Below are positions 10,008-22,100 of a DNA stretch of 64,000 nucleotides, one piece after another (the stretch's first letter is position 1; each line of letters begins with the position of its first letter). The DNA lies in contig NZ_JNIX01000007.1 in NCBI RefSeq assembly GCF_000701445.1, positions 169,501-233,500 of the forward strand, given 5' to 3'. The notes beneath the pieces are model-generated. The model did no database searches. It saw only the letters and a program-made list of their open reading frames with translations, and was not told the DNA's origin. The position numbers and the translations under genes were made by a program. This DNA is from Brevundimonas bacteroides DSM 4726 (GTDB taxonomy: Bacteria; Pseudomonadota; Alphaproteobacteria; Caulobacterales; Caulobacteraceae).

Positions 10008-10433
10008 ATGATAGACAGGCCTATCCAAATCCGAGCCCTGCGCACCGACGACTGGCCCGTCGTCCATCCGCTTATCGCCGAGTTGCGCTCTCTGTCCGAG
10101 GCGGAGTTCCTTGAGGCGATGACGCGCCAGACCCAGCACGGGTACCAGATGGTCGGGGCATGGTCGGTGGATCGCTGGGTCGGAGTGGTCGGATATCGAC
10201 CGGTACGGACGCTCGCGCGCGGGCTGCACCTTCATGTCGATGATCTGGTCGTGGATCCTGGCGTCCGGGCTTCGGGGATCGGCCGTGCCCTGTTGGCCCA
10301 TGTCGAGGGCGAGGCGCGGCTGGCGGGTGCCAAGTCCATCTTCCTCGATGCCCGTCCGGAATCGATCGGCTTCTACGAGCGAGAGGGTTTCGTGCCTCAC
10401 ACGTCGCCGTCCATGGTGAAGCGAATGCTCTGA
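10008..10433 (+). CDS. GNAT-family N-acetyltransferase
   Basis: This is a 141-residue GCN5-related acetyltransferase. The order of elements fits the fold: N-terminal IQIRALRTDDW, central beta strand LHVDDLVVDPGVRASGIGRALLAHVE (the acetyl-CoA pyrophosphate-binding loop, pattern R-x-x-G-I-G-R-A), and C-terminal GFYEREGF. The substrate is unknown. It lies opposite in strand to the two glucan enzymes on either side and converges on the glycosyltransferase with 21 bases between the stops. Confidence 0.88.
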   Translation: MIDRPIQIRALRTDDWPVVHPLIAELRSLSEAEFLEAMTRQTQHGYQMVGAWSVDRWVGVVGYRPVRTLARGLHLHVDDLVVDPGVRASGIGRALLAHVEGEARLAGAKSIFLDARPESIGFYEREGFVPHTSPSMVKRML

Positions 10434-10454
10434 GGGCGATCGGCCTGGGCGCGG

Positions 10455-11561
10455 TCAGGCTATCGCGGCGAAGCTGCGGTCCTCGTGCAGCGGGACGACC
10501 ACGTCGCTGAGCGCCGGCTCGGCGAAGGGGCGCTTGGCCAGCAGATCGCCGTAGACGTCCAGATACCGCCGGGCCATCGCCGTGGCCGAGAAGCGCAGTT
10601 CGAACCGCGCTCGGATGGCCTCGCGATCCAGCAGGGGCGCGCGGTCGGCGGCCGCGATGGCCTGTTCGATGGTGTCGACCAGGAAGCCGGTCGCGCCGTC
10701 CTCGATGATCTCCGGCGTCGAGCCGCAGCGGAAGGCGACCACGGGCGTGCCGCACGCCATCGCCTCGATCATCACCAGGCCGAAGGGCTCGGGCCAGTCG
10801 ATGGGGAACAACAGGGCGTCCGCGCCGCCCAGGAAATCCGACTTCTGGTGGTCGCCGATCTCGCCGATGAACTCGATCAGGGGGTTGCCGTCGATCAGCG
10901 GCTTGATCTTGGTCTCGAAGTAGATCTTGTCCGCCGCGTCGACCTTGGCCGCCATCTTGAGCGTCTTGCCCAGCTTGGTGGCGATCTCGATGGCGCGGTC
11001 CGGCCGCTTCTCCGGCGAGATGCGGCCGAGGAAGGCGAGGTACCCGTCGGACTTCGGCGAGAAGCGGTACTGCTCGGCCGGCATGCCGTGGTGAACCGTC
11101 GCCTTCCAGTTGGCGAAGGCCAGCGGGCGACGCTGATGGTCCGAGATGGAGATCAGGCCGAAGTCGGGCCACCGCTCATAGACCTCGGGCAGGTCCTTCA
11201 TGTCGAGGCGGCCGTGCAGTGTCGTCACCGTCTTGTCCGCGAACCGCTCGAAGAACGGGAAATGGATCATGTCGGTGTGGAAATGGATCACGTCGAAGTC
11301 GTCGGCGCGGGCCAAGACCTCGGAGAGCATCGTCATATGCGCGGCTAGATCCGACTTCAGCGGTGCCGGGTCCAATCGGATGGCCTGATCGCGTACAGGG
11401 ATCAGCCGGGCCTTGGTCCGGGCCTCCGCCGACGCGAACAGGGTCACGTCATGACCCAGCTCGACCAGGGCGTCGGTGAGGTGGGCAACGACGCGCTCAG
11501 TGCCGCCATAGAGCTTGGGCGGCACGGCTTCGTACAGCGGCGTGACCTGGGCGATTTTCAT
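10455..11561 (-). CDS. Glycosyltransferase family 4 protein
   Basis: This GT-B fold retaining glycosyltransferase has 368 residues from the ATG at 11561 (MKIAQVTPLYEAVPPKLYGGTERVV); an in-frame start five codons earlier is possible. The donor-binding C-terminal half shows FLGRISPEKRPDRAIEIA and the E-x7-E motif region EPFGLVMIEAMACGTPVVAF. The sugar donor and acceptor are not known. The neighbouring glycogen-debranching-type gene suggests alpha-glucan or trehalose-type metabolism. Divergent from nothing; ccrM follows on the same strand upstream after a gap of about 130 bases. Confidence 0.9.
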   Translation of the reverse strand: MKIAQVTPLYEAVPPKLYGGTERVVAHLTDALVELGHDVTLFASAEARTKARLIPVRDQAIRLDPAPLKSDLAAHMTMLSEVLARADDFDVIHFHTDMIHFPFFERFADKTVTTLHGRLDMKDLPEVYERWPDFGLISISDHQRRPLAFANWKATVHHGMPAEQYRFSPKSDGYLAFLGRISPEKRPDRAIEIATKLGKTLKMAAKVDAADKIYFETKIKPLIDGNPLIEFIGEIGDHQKSDFLGGADALLFPIDWPEPFGLVMIEAMACGTPVVAFRCGSTPEIIEDGATGFLVDTIEQAIAAADRAPLLDREAIRARFELRFSATAMARRYLDVYGDLLAKRPFAEPALSDVVVPLHEDRSFAAIA

Positions 11562-11695
11562 GGCGAGCGTTCCCACGCCCCGGGCAGCAGCGGGCGCGAG
11601 AGTTGAAACCGGTCACCTCTGGAAAGGTTCCGTTCCCACGATCGATTTCCACCAATGTTTTCGGTAGGTTACAGGAGCGCTATGTACGTTGGCCG

Positions 11696-12892
<1,197 letters not shown>

Positions 12893-12905
12893 CTAAGCGG
12901 CTCGG

Positions 12906-14336
12906 ATGATCGCGCGCCTTCGACCCGTCCCCTTCGACCTCGGCCCCGTCCACTTCGTCGGCATCGGCGGCATCGGCATGAGCGGCATCGCCGAGATCAT
13001 GCTCAAGATCGGCTATTCGGTGCAGGGCTCCGATGCCAAGTCGAGCGCCAACACCGAGCGGCTGGAGAAGCTGGGCGCGAAGATCTTCATCGGCCATGAC
13101 GCTGCTCATGTCGGCGAGGGGGTCTCGGCCGTCGTCTACTCCACGGCCGTCAAGCCGACGAACCCCGAGATGATGGTGGCGCGCGAGCGGCGGATCCCGC
13201 TGGTGCGGCGGGCCGAGATGCTGGCCGAACTGATGCGGCTGCAGTTCTCGATCGCGGTCGGGGGCACCCACGGCAAGACCACGACGACGTCCATGGTGGC
13301 GGCCCTGCTGGACGCGGCGGGGCTGGATCCCACGGTGGTCAACGGCGGGATCATCAACGCCTATGGCACCAACGCCAAGGTCGGCGACGGTGACTGGATC
13401 GTGGTCGAGGCGGACGAGAGCGACGGCAGCTTTCTGCGCCTGAAGTCGACGGTGGCCATCGTCACCAACATCGACCCGGAGCACCTGGATCACTACGGCG
13501 ACTTCGACGCGGTGCGGAAGGCGTTCTGCGACTTCGTCGAGAACATTCCCTTCTACGGGTTCGCGGCCGTGTGCCTGGACCACCCGGAGGTCCAGCGGCT
13601 GGTGGCCTCGATCGATAACCGGCGCATCGTCACCTATGGCATGAACCCCCAGGCGATGGTCCGGGCAGACAAGGTCGAGATGGCCCCCGACGGGGCGCGC
13701 TTCGACGTGCTGATCCAGGGGCGGGGTCTGGCGGCGCTGGACGAGCCGGTGCGGATCGAGAATGTCCACCTCCCCATGGCCGGCTGGCACAATGTCGCCA
13801 ACGCTCTCGCCGCCATCGCCGTGGCGCGCGAGCTGGACGTCTCGGACGAGGCGATCCGGGCGGGCCTGGCTGCCTTCGCGGGGGTCAAGCGGCGCTTCAC
13901 CACAACCGGTGTCGTCAACGGCGTTCGCATCGTCGACGACTATGGGCACCATCCGGTCGAGATCGCGGCCGTGCTGAAGGCCGCGCGCCAGGTGGCCGAG
14001 GGCCGAGTGATCGCCGTGGTGCAGCCCCACCGCTTCACCCGCCTGCGCGACCTGATGGACGAGTTCTCGACCAGCTTCTCGGACGCCGACAGCGTCATCG
14101 TCGCCGATGTCTATGCGGCGGGCGAACAGCCCATCAAGGGCGTAGATAAACAGGCCCTGGTCGACGGCATCCGTCGCTATGGCCACCTGAGGGTCTCGGC
14201 GCTGGAGAACGCGGCCGTCCTGCCGCGCGTCATCGCCGAGGAGGCCAAGGCGGGTGACGTGGTGGTGCTGTTGGGCGCCGGCGATATCACCGCCTGGGCC
14301 TATGCCCTGCCGGCGCAACTGGAGGCGCTCGCGTGA
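12906..14336 (+). CDS. murC: UDP-N-acetylmuramate--L-alanine ligase MurC
   Basis: This cytoplasmic enzyme adds L-Ala to UDP-MurNAc using ATP, the first amino-acid addition of peptidoglycan precursor synthesis. The 476-residue protein has an N-terminal Rossmann domain ([15 protein letters not shown], residues 16-30), the ATP loop GTHGKTTTT (120-128), central [10 protein letters not shown], and a C-terminal ligase domain with [11 protein letters not shown]. It opens the mur-ddl-fts cluster and diverges from ccrM. It overlaps murB by four bases (GTGA), suggesting coupled translation. Confidence 0.98.
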   Translation: MIARLRPVPFDLGPVHFVGIGGIGMSGIAEIMLKIGYSVQGSDAKSSANTERLEKLGAKIFIGHDAAHVGEGVSAVVYSTAVKPTNPEMMVARERRIPLVRRAEMLAELMRLQFSIAVGGTHGKTTTTSMVAALLDAAGLDPTVVNGGIINAYGTNAKVGDGDWIVVEADESDGSFLRLKSTVAIVTNIDPEHLDHYGDFDAVRKAFCDFVENIPFYGFAAVCLDHPEVQRLVASIDNRRIVTYGMNPQAMVRADKVEMAPDGARFDVLIQGRGLAALDEPVRIENVHLPMAGWHNVANALAAIAVARELDVSDEAIRAGLAAFAGVKRRFTTTGVVNGVRIVDDYGHHPVEIAAVLKAARQVAEGRVIAVVQPHRFTRLRDLMDEFSTSFSDADSVIVADVYAAGEQPIKGVDKQALVDGIRRYGHLRVSALENAAVLPRVIAEEAKAGDVVVLLGAGDITAWAYALPAQLEALA

Positions 14337-15244
14337 GCTGGCGCGATGCTCTGCCCGCCGTGCGTGGAAAGCTGGTGCGCGATGAGCCGTTGGCCCCCTA
14401 CACCTGGTTTCGGGTCGGCGGGGCGGCGGACGTGCTGTTCATTCCCGCGGATGCGGAGGATCTGGCGAGCTTCCTGAGGGCGCTCGATCCGGTCGTGCCG
14501 GTGACGGTCCTGGGCGTGGGCTCCAACGTCATCGTGCGGGACGGAGGCGTCGAGGGCGTGGTGATCCGGCTGGCGGGGCGGCTCTTCGCCGGGATCACGA
14601 CCGAGGGCGACACGATCACGGCCGGCGCGGGCGCGCTGGACGCCATGGTGGCCAAGGCCTCGGCCAAAGCCGGGATCGCGGGACTGGAGTTCTACGCCGG
14701 CATTCCGGGCACGATCGGCGGCGCCCTGACCATGAACGCGGGGTGCTATGGGTCCGAGACCAAGGACGTCCTGGTGTCCGCGAGGGGCGTCATGCGAAGC
14801 GGGGAATTGAGGGAGTACTCGCTGGAGAACTTCGGCTACTCATATCGCCACAACAGCTACGACGAAGACATCCTCTGGACCGAGGCGACCTTTCGCGGAA
14901 CGCCCGACGATCCTGAGGCTGTCGCCGCCCGCATCGCCGAGATCACCGCGCGGCGCGAGCAGACCCAGCCGATCCGCGAGAAGACCGGCGGCTCGACCTT
15001 CAAGAATCCGCGGGGCCATTCGTCCTGGAAGTTGGTCGACGAGGCGGGCTGGCGCGGGCGGCTGCACAGGGTCACCGGCGGCGGGGCCAAGTTCAGCGAG
15101 CTCCATTCCAACTTCATGATCAACCCCGGCGAGGCGACCGCCGCCGACATCGAGGGTCTGGGCGAAACTGTCCGCGCCGACGTCCTGGCCAAGACCGGCA
15201 TCCAGTTGGACTGGGAGATCAAGCGCCTCGGCCGTGTCGGCTGA
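14333..15244 (+). CDS. murB: UDP-N-acetylenolpyruvoylglucosamine reductase MurB
   Basis: This FAD enzyme reduces UDP-GlcNAc-enolpyruvate to UDP-MurNAc with NADPH. It has 303 residues: the FAD-binding segments [15 protein letters not shown] and [14 protein letters not shown], the catalytic region [29 protein letters not shown], and HSNFMIN near the end. The GTG start overlaps murC. The last codons encode [13 protein letters not shown] near-copy of this tail, LEWEIKRIGRPS, recurs after the next gene at 15748-15783, so the current 3' end may have been created when the DUF5946 gene inserted. Confidence 0.97.
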   Translation: MSWRDALPAVRGKLVRDEPLAPYTWFRVGGAADVLFIPADAEDLASFLRALDPVVPVTVLGVGSNVIVRDGGVEGVVIRLAGRLFAGITTEGDTITAGAGALDAMVAKASAKAGIAGLEFYAGIPGTIGGALTMNAGCYGSETKDVLVSARGVMRSGELREYSLENFGYSYRHNSYDEDILWTEATFRGTPDDPEAVAARIAEITARREQTQPIREKTGGSTFKNPRGHSSWKLVDEAGWRGRLHRVTGGGAKFSELHSNFMINPGEATAADIEGLGETVRADVLAKTGIQLDWEIKRLGRVG

Positions 15245-15734
15245 TCTCCAGCTGTGTCCCGGCTGCGGCTCGCAACTGGCGGCCGTCGACGGACCGACCC
15301 ACGCCTATATGACGTCATCACCGGCCTGCTGGGCCGCGTTCAACGCCGTGATCGCACGGGAGTTCGCCGATCCCGGCCTGATGGACATTCACCGCCTGAC
15401 GGTTGACGCCTGGGCCGTACAGCATCCCGGCGACGGTTCGCGCCGGGCCATCCAGTCAGTCGGCTTGCATCTGGCGCGGCTGTGGGTCCAGCTGGATCAG
15501 GGGATTTCCGGGCCGACGGCGAACGCGGCCATGCTCGGGTTCGCCGAGCGGAAGGCCGATCTTCCGGAGTTGCCGCCACGCCAAGTCTATACTGTCACGG
15601 TCGCGTACGTGGTGGATGCGTCCGAGCCCGATGCGCATCGCTCGGCCGTCATGACCTGGGCGCGGGCGGTCTGGACCGATTGGGCCGATCAGCACGAATT
15701 CATCCGGCAGTGGGCGATCGGGGGATCAAAGTAA
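15234..15734 (+). CDS. DUF5946-like protein inserted in the mur cluster
   Basis: This is a 166-residue protein resembling DUF5946: CPGCG at residues 8-12, then [11 protein letters not shown] with Cys32, and a helical remainder with conserved Trp and His ([10 protein letters not shown]). Cys8, Cys11, His23 and Cys32 may bind zinc. Its function is unknown. The GTG start overlaps the murB 3' end by 11 bases. It is not a normal member of the mur-fts cluster. A second copy of the murB tail lies directly behind it, which points to an insertion. The family call is from memory of the N-terminal motif. Confidence 0.75.
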   Translation: MSADLQLCPGCGSQLAAVDGPTHAYMTSSPACWAAFNAVIAREFADPGLMDIHRLTVDAWAVQHPGDGSRRAIQSVGLHLARLWVQLDQGISGPTANAAMLGFAERKADLPELPPRQVYTVTVAYVVDASEPDAHRSAVMTWARAVWTDWADQHEFIRQWAIGGSK

Positions 15735-15744
15735 ACTCGACGTA

Positions 15745-15786
15745 AACCTTGAATGGGAGATCAAGAGGATCGGCCGCCCGTCATAA
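15745..15786 (+). pseudogene. Orphan copy of murB 3' tail
   Basis: In frame +1 from 15745 the DNA reads NLEWEIKRIGRPS then TAA (15784-15786). The true murB ends [13 protein letters not shown]. Nine of thirteen residues are identical and the rest are mostly conservative. The shared DNA core is GGGAGATCAAG. There is no start codon and the stretch is too short to be a gene. It is best read as the former murB 3' end left behind after the upstream gene was inserted. Confidence 0.7.
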
Positions 15787-15807
15787 GCCCAAGCTAGAAC
15801 AGCCCTC

Positions 15808-16746
15808 ATGTCCCCACCCCTGTCAGAGCTGCACGTCGCCGTCCTGATGGGGGGGCTCTCCTCGGAGCGGGAGGTGTCGCTGTCGTCGGGCAAGGGCTGC
15901 GCCGACGCCCTGGAAGGCCAGGTCGCGCGGGTCAGCCGGGTCGACGCGGGTCGCGACCTGGCGCAGGTGCTGACCGAGCTCAAGCCTGACGTCGTCCTGA
16001 ACGCGCTGCACGGCGAGTGGGGCGAGGACGGGTGCGTTCAGGGCATCCTCGAGACGCTGCGGATCCCCTACACCCACTCCGGCGTCCTGGCCTCGGCGCT
16101 GACGATGGACAAGGACAAGACCAAGTCGATCCTGAAGGCGGCGGGCGTGGCCGTGCCCGGCGGCGGCCTGTTCGACCGGCATGAGGTGGCCCGCCGCCAC
16201 GTCATCGACCCGCCCTACGTCATCAAGCCCAACGCCGAGGGCTCCTCGGTCGGGGTTTATCTGGTGCGAGAAGGTGCCAACGGCCCCCAGACCGAAGTTG
16301 GGTCCGACGACTGGACCTATGGCGACCTGGTGATGGTCGAGCCCTATATCCCCGGCAAGGAACTGGCCGTCGCCGTCATCGGCGAGGTGACCGGGCCGCG
16401 GGCCCTGACGGTGACCGACATCACCCCCGTCAAGGGCTTCTACGACTATGAGGCCAAGTACGCGCCGGGGGGATCGGTCCACAAGCTTCCGGCCGACATC
16501 CCGGCCCACGTTTTCGAGGCGGCGCTGAGGGAATCCGAGCTGGCGCATGCGGCGCTGGGGTGTCGGGGGGTCAGCCGGACCGATTTTCGTTATGACGATG
16601 TTAAGGATGTGCTCGTCCTTCTGGAGGTCAACACCCAGCCCGGCATGACGCCGACCTCGCTCGTTCCAGAGCAGGCCGCGCATCTGGGCATGAGTTATCA
16701 AGACCTGGTCCGGTGGATGGTGGAGGACGCCTCATGCCCGCGGTAG
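15808..16746 (+). CDS. ddl: D-alanine--D-alanine ligase
   Basis: This enzyme joins two D-Ala with ATP for the peptidoglycan stem peptide. The 312-residue ATP-grasp protein has N-terminal [19 protein letters not shown], the ATP-binding [17 protein letters not shown], and C-terminal [24 protein letters not shown] with metal-binding Glu and Asn. It sits in the usual place between murB and ftsQ, apart from the inserted DUF5946 gene. Its 3' end overlaps ftsQ by 13 bases. Confidence 0.97.
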   Translation: MSPPLSELHVAVLMGGLSSEREVSLSSGKGCADALEGQVARVSRVDAGRDLAQVLTELKPDVVLNALHGEWGEDGCVQGILETLRIPYTHSGVLASALTMDKDKTKSILKAAGVAVPGGGLFDRHEVARRHVIDPPYVIKPNAEGSSVGVYLVREGANGPQTEVGSDDWTYGDLVMVEPYIPGKELAVAVIGEVTGPRALTVTDITPVKGFYDYEAKYAPGGSVHKLPADIPAHVFEAALRESELAHAALGCRGVSRTDFRYDDVKDVLVLLEVNTQPGMTPTSLVPEQAAHLGMSYQDLVRWMVEDASCPR

Positions 16747-17618
16747 TTCGCGGCGGTCGACGCGCGCAGTCCGCGCCGGCTCCGAAACGCAGCGCGGGTC
16801 CGCGAGGACAGGGACGCGGTCGCGCGCCCCGGAACGTCGGCGGGGTGCCCGGCAAGATGGCGGCCTTGGGTCGGCTGGACCTCAGCCCGCGCGCCGTCGT
16901 CATTTCCATCTGCGCGGGCGTGGCTGTGCTGGCCTTGGTCATGGCGACGGGATCGCGCGCCGAGCGGATCGGGCAGTCGTTGTCGAGCGGCCTCGACGGT
17001 GTCACCGCGGGCCTCGGGCTGAAGCTGAACCGCGTGCACATCACCGGCGCCTCCGATGAGGCGACGCCGGCGATCCAGCGGGCGCTGGACGTCGAGGCGG
17101 GTCAGCCGATCACGACGCTGGACCTCGACGCGCTGAAGGCCAGCGTGGAAGAGGTGGGCTGGGTCAGGGAGGCGCGGGTGGTCCGCCTGCTGCCCGACAC
17201 CCTGATCGTCGAGGTCAAGGAGCACGACCGCCTCGCCGTCTGGCAGACCGGCGGGCGAACCTACGTCATCGACAGCGAGGGGCGCGCCATTCCGGGCGCC
17301 GACGCCGGGCGCTATCCCAACCTACCGCTGGTGGTCGGCAAGGGCGCCGATGCGGCGGCCGGAGCCCTGCTGCCGCTGCTCGCCCAGCGTCCCCGCCTGA
17401 TGGGCCGGGTGGACGCCATCGTGCGGGTGGACGAGCGGCGCTGGGACCTGCGGCTTAGGGACGGCGGCATCATCCAGCTGCCGGCGCTCAATCAGGAGGC
17501 GGCCCTGATCCAGCTGGACGCGCTGGATCAACGCGAGCGGCTGCTGGAGCTGGGCTTCGCCCGCATCGACCTTCGCACCGAGGGCCAGGTGGCCGTGCGG
17601 CCCGGCGCCTCGGCCTGA
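16734..17618 (+). CDS. ftsQ: Cell division protein FtsQ
   Basis: FtsQ is a bitopic inner-membrane divisome scaffold that links FtsB/FtsL to the septal synthase. From ATG 16734 it has 294 residues: a basic cytoplasmic N-terminus, a transmembrane segment [18 protein letters not shown] (about residues 47-65), a POTRA domain ([17 protein letters not shown] to [14 protein letters not shown]), and the beta domain. ATG 16734 has GGAGG about 7 bases upstream and is preferred over the in-frame ATG at 16713. Neighbours ddl and ftsA fit the canonical order. Confidence 0.94.
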   Translation: MPAVVRGGRRAQSAPAPKRSAGPRGQGRGRAPRNVGGVPGKMAALGRLDLSPRAVVISICAGVAVLALVMATGSRAERIGQSLSSGLDGVTAGLGLKLNRVHITGASDEATPAIQRALDVEAGQPITTLDLDALKASVEEVGWVREARVVRLLPDTLIVEVKEHDRLAVWQTGGRTYVIDSEGRAIPGADAGRYPNLPLVVGKGADAAAGALLPLLAQRPRLMGRVDAIVRVDERRWDLRLRDGGIIQLPALNQEAALIQLDALDQRERLLELGFARIDLRTEGQVAVRPGASA

Positions 17619-17646
17619 GCGACAGTAGAGTAGGGGATTTCACGGG

Positions 17647-18987
17647 ATGGCGGGCAAGAAGGGCGATCCGGCGGCTGACGGCGCGAAGTTCGACAAGGGC
17701 GGCCTGAACAATCGCGCGCCAGTCGTCGCCGCGCTGGATCTGGGCCAGTCCAAGGTCGCCTGCTTCATCATGAAGCCCGACGGCGTTCGCCACGCCGACC
17801 GCACCATTCGCGTGGCGGGGGCCAGTCACGTCCAGTCCAAGGGCGTGAAAGGTGGCTCCATCGTCAATATGGACGAGGCCGCCCAGGCCATCGGCCACGC
17901 CGTCGAGCGGGCCGAGCGCACGGCAGGGGCCCCCGTGTCCGGCGTTATCGTCACGACCGCCATCGGCCAGATGGCCAGCCACCGGGTGCAGGCCCGGGTG
18001 TCACTGGGGGCCAATCCGATCGGCGACGCCGATCTGGCCCGCGCCATCGGCATGGCTCTGGCCCAGATTCGCCTGCCCAACCGGCGGCCAATCCATGTTC
18101 TGCCCATCGCTTGGTCGGTGGACGGAGCGCGCGGCGTGCACGATCCGCGCTCCATGCGCGGCGGCTCTCTGGGGCTCGACCTGCTGGTCGTGTCCATGGC
18201 CGAGAGCGCTTTCAACGCGCTCAGCCACTGTCTGGAGCTGGCCCATCTCGATCTTCAGGGCGTAGCCGCCGCGCCCGTCGTGTCGTCGCTCGCCGCGCTG
18301 GAAGAGGACGAGATGGATCTGGGCTGTGTCTGCATCGACATGGGCGGGGGCTCGACCTCGGCCGCGGTCTGGGGCGGACGCTCCTTGCTGCATGTCGAGT
18401 CGCTGAATGTCGGCGGCGATCACGTGACGGCCGACATCGCGCGAGGTCTGTCAACGTCCAAGGCCGGCGCGGAACGGCTGAAAACCTTGCACGGCTCGGC
18501 CATGGCAGCCGCCCATGAGGACCGCGAGATGCTGGAGGCCCCGCCGCGCGGCGAGGAGCCCGGAGCGGGGCCCGTGATCGTGCCCCGCGCCATGCTGAAG
18601 ACCGTCATCGCGCCGCGCGTCGAGGAGACGTTGGAGCTGTTGCGTGACCGACTCAAGGCGGCTGGCGCGGGCCTCGATCCTGGCGCGGGTCTGGTTCTGA
18701 CAGGCGGTGCCAGCCAGCTGAACGGCGTGCGGGAGCTAGCAGTCCGCGTGTTCGATCGCCCTGTGCGACTGGGGCGACCGCAGCGCGCCCCGCACTTGGC
18801 CGACTCGGCGGCGGGTCCAGCCTTCTGTTCGGCAGCGGGGGTGTTGCTAAGGGCAGCCTACGGCCCCCGAGAGGCGGTCTCGGCCCGCAAACTCATGTCG
18901 CGACAGATCACCGCAGCGGACGCGCCTCGCGTTCATCGAGGAAATCTGGTCGCGCGCGCAGCGGGTTGGTTACGCGACAACCTTTGA
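17647..18987 (+). CDS. ftsA: Cell division protein FtsA
   Basis: This actin-like ATPase tethers FtsZ to the membrane and recruits later divisome proteins. The 446-residue length fits. Key segments are VAALDLGQSKVACFI (phosphate 1), a 1C subdomain with RPIHVLPIAWSVDG, CVCIDMGGGSTSAAVW (phosphate 2), and VLTGGASQLNGV (adenosine). The C-terminal NLVARAAGWLRDNL is an amphipathic membrane-targeting helix. In Caulobacter ftsZ follows directly; here a TonB receptor gene lies between them. Confidence 0.96.
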   Translation: MAGKKGDPAADGAKFDKGGLNNRAPVVAALDLGQSKVACFIMKPDGVRHADRTIRVAGASHVQSKGVKGGSIVNMDEAAQAIGHAVERAERTAGAPVSGVIVTTAIGQMASHRVQARVSLGANPIGDADLARAIGMALAQIRLPNRRPIHVLPIAWSVDGARGVHDPRSMRGGSLGLDLLVVSMAESAFNALSHCLELAHLDLQGVAAAPVVSSLAALEEDEMDLGCVCIDMGGGSTSAAVWGGRSLLHVESLNVGGDHVTADIARGLSTSKAGAERLKTLHGSAMAAAHEDREMLEAPPRGEEPGAGPVIVPRAMLKTVIAPRVEETLELLRDRLKAAGAGLDPGAGLVLTGGASQLNGVRELAVRVFDRPVRLGRPQRAPHLADSAAGPAFCSAAGVLLRAAYGPREAVSARKLMSRQITAADAPRVHRGNLVARAAGWLRDNL

Positions 18988-19155
18988 CCGTTGCTGGACC
19001 TGTGTCCGGACTGTGTCCTCGCTGTAACAAAAACGCCGCTTGAAGGGCTTTTCGCCGCCGTAATCGTTGCAGTCACGTAATTTATCGCTAGCGTCTCCGA
19101 CCGACGGTCACCATCCGACAAGAGTGGCCATAGTTTCAGGGCTCAAGGGGCACGC

Positions 19156-22100
19156 ATGAATACGTCAAAGCGCAACTATCTCTTCGGAACCACGGTCTTG
19201 GCAGGCATGCTGGCCGTCGCCGCCCCGGCCTTCGCCCAGGACGCCGCTCCTCAGCAGGACGAAGAGGCGACCGAGGTCGAAGAGATCGTCGTCACCGGCT
19301 CGCTGATCCGTCGCGACCCGACAACGGCCCCGACTCCGCTGATCCAGACGACCCGTGAGGAAATCATTCAGCAGGGTGAACAGAACGTCGTCGACTTCCT
19401 GGCCGACATCCCGGCCCTGCAGAACAGCCAGGTGCCGGAAGACACCACCGGCGGCTTCGTCGGCATCGGCGGTCTGTCCACCCTGAACCTGCGCAACCTC
19501 GGCGGCGCCCGCACCCTGGTGCTGGTGGATGGCCGTCGTCACGTCGGTGGCAACCGCGGCGGCGTGAGCGTCGACGTCGACACCATTCCGACCCCGCTGA
19601 TCCAGAGCGTGGAGATCATCACCGGCGGCGCCTCGTCGCTGTACGGCGCCGACGCCGTCTCTGGCGTGGTCAACTTCATCATGCGCACGGACTTCGAAGG
19701 GATCGAGTTGGACGCGGGCGTCAGCCAGCTGACGCAGGACGAGGGCTCGCTGAACCAGCGCTACTCCGTGCTGGTCGGTCGCAACTTCCTGGACGACCGC
19801 CTGAATATCTACGGCTTCGCCGAGTATCAGACCTCCGACATCGTCAACGACCGCGAACTTCAGATCGACTGGATTCAGAACGAAGAGCGTCTACAGAACG
19901 TGGATTTCGATCCTGCCAGCGCGCCGAACGATGGCAACCGCGACATTGAGCGGATCGCCGGTCTGCGGACCCTCAGCCGTCCGTTCGGCGGGATCCTGAC
20001 CATCGCCAACGGCCAGCAGCCCTCGCCGACGTCAGATCCGGATATTGGCTACTCGGGTTGCGGTAGCAACGGCACCGCCTTGGTCCCGCTGACCGCCGCT
20101 CAGAACAACACCTTCGGCAACACGGGTTGTTTCCCGATCAACGTAGGTTCCAGCTTCCGCTTCCGTGAAGGCGGCACCCCTTACGCGATCGATATCGGTA
20201 CGGGCTTCATCCCCAACGGTACCGCCGGTCGCACGCTCACCGTCGGCGGCAACGGCGACGGCCTGGTCGTTCAGGATATCAACCGCCTTCCCGAGCAGGA
20301 GAATAAGCGCTTCCAGGTCGGTCTGAATTTCGAAGTCACAGACAACATTGATGCCTTCGCCGAGTTTAAGTACGTCGACGACTATAATCTCGACGTCTTC
20401 CAGCCACACTTCTCAGACGTCGGTATTCGGCCGTTCGTGGGCAACGAGTACGGCATTGTCGACGCGGCGACCCTGACATCGGGTCGCATCGGTTTGGACA
20501 ATGCTTATCTTGATCCGGCGCTGCGGACAGCGATCCAAAACAACGTCCGTACTGTATACGCCGCCAACGGGACCGTGTTGGGTACCCAGGCCGATCCGCG
20601 CGCCGCTTTCCGCCTGTTTAGCTACGACCTTGGCTTCCGTCCGCAGACGAATGAGCGCGAATTGACCCGCTTCGTGGGCGGCTTCCGTGGCGATTTCGAC
20701 CAGTTGCTTTTCCTCAGGGACGGCCAGTGGGAACTGGGCTACACTTTTGGCCAGACCGACATCGTCAACAACGAGCCTGAGACGATCGATCTCCAGCGCT
20801 GGTTCTTCTCGGCCGACGCCGTGCGCGACACCGCCAACGTCGTGGGTCAAGGTGCCAACGCCATCGTCTGCCGGGTCCAAATCTTGTCGCGTCAGGGCGT
20901 GCCGATCATCAACCAGGCGACCGGCACGGCCTATGCCGCCAACGATCCGACCATCACGGGCTGCGTGCCGCAGAACATCTTCGGCCTTGGGGGGCAGGCG
21001 GTCGCCCGCAACTACATCCTGACGGACTTCCTCCGGACCGACACCAATACCCAGGAAGACTGGCGCGGGTTTGTGTCCGGCAACCTTTGGGATTTCTGGG
21101 GCGCGGGTCCCATCGGCATCGCGCTGGGCGGCGAGTACCGCAAGGAAAGCTGGGAATCGACAGTCGCTGACTTTGGTCCGCGGGTGCTGTTCGGCAACAG
21201 CGGCTCAAACCTCGATGAGGTCAGCTATGATGTGACCGAAGGGTTCGTCGAACTCCGTGTGCCGTTGCTGACAGACGTGCCGTTCGCTCAGACGCTGGAA
21301 CTCAGCGGTGCCTTCCGTTACTCGGACTACTCGACGGGTGACCAGACGGAAACCTACAGCACCGCCCTGTTCTGGCAGCCGATCGACGACATCGCCTTCC
21401 GCGGAACGTACGGCGAAGCGTCGCGTGCGCCGACCCTGAGCGAGTTGTTCAATCCGCTCGCTGCGACCTTCCCGAACATCACGGACGGTTGCTCACTACC
21501 GGTGATCAATGCGACCAGCGACACGCGCATCCGCAACAACCGCATTGCCAACTGCGCGGCGCGGGGCGTGCCGGCGACTTATGTCGACCCGAACCCAAAT
21601 ACGTCCAACTCGGGCTTCTCGGGCTCAAATCCGAACCTCCTCACCGAGACCTCGACGTCCTATACCCTGTCGACCATCCTGACCCCGACGTTCTTCCCCA
21701 ACTTCGAGGTCGTGCTGGACTACTATTCGATCGACATCGACGACGCGATCGCAACTCTCGGCATCCAGACGCTCGTCAATCTCTGCTATGACGAGGACGT
21801 GTCGAACACCAACGCCTGCGGACAGTTCACCCGCGATCCGACGACCTTCGAGATCACGAACTTCATCCAGGGGCCGTTCAACTTCGCGGGTCTGCGCGCC
21901 CGCGGCATGGACTTCCAGGCCAGCTACCGCACCGACCTGCTGGACCTGATCGGCCGTGACTGGGGTACGCTGAACTTCTCGTTGGCGGGCAACTATCTGA
22001 TCCGCCGTCAGGACTTCACCAGCCCGACGGACCCGAACTTCCCGACCCAGATCGACGGCACGGCGAACAACCCGCGGGTTCGTTTCCGGACCAACACGAC

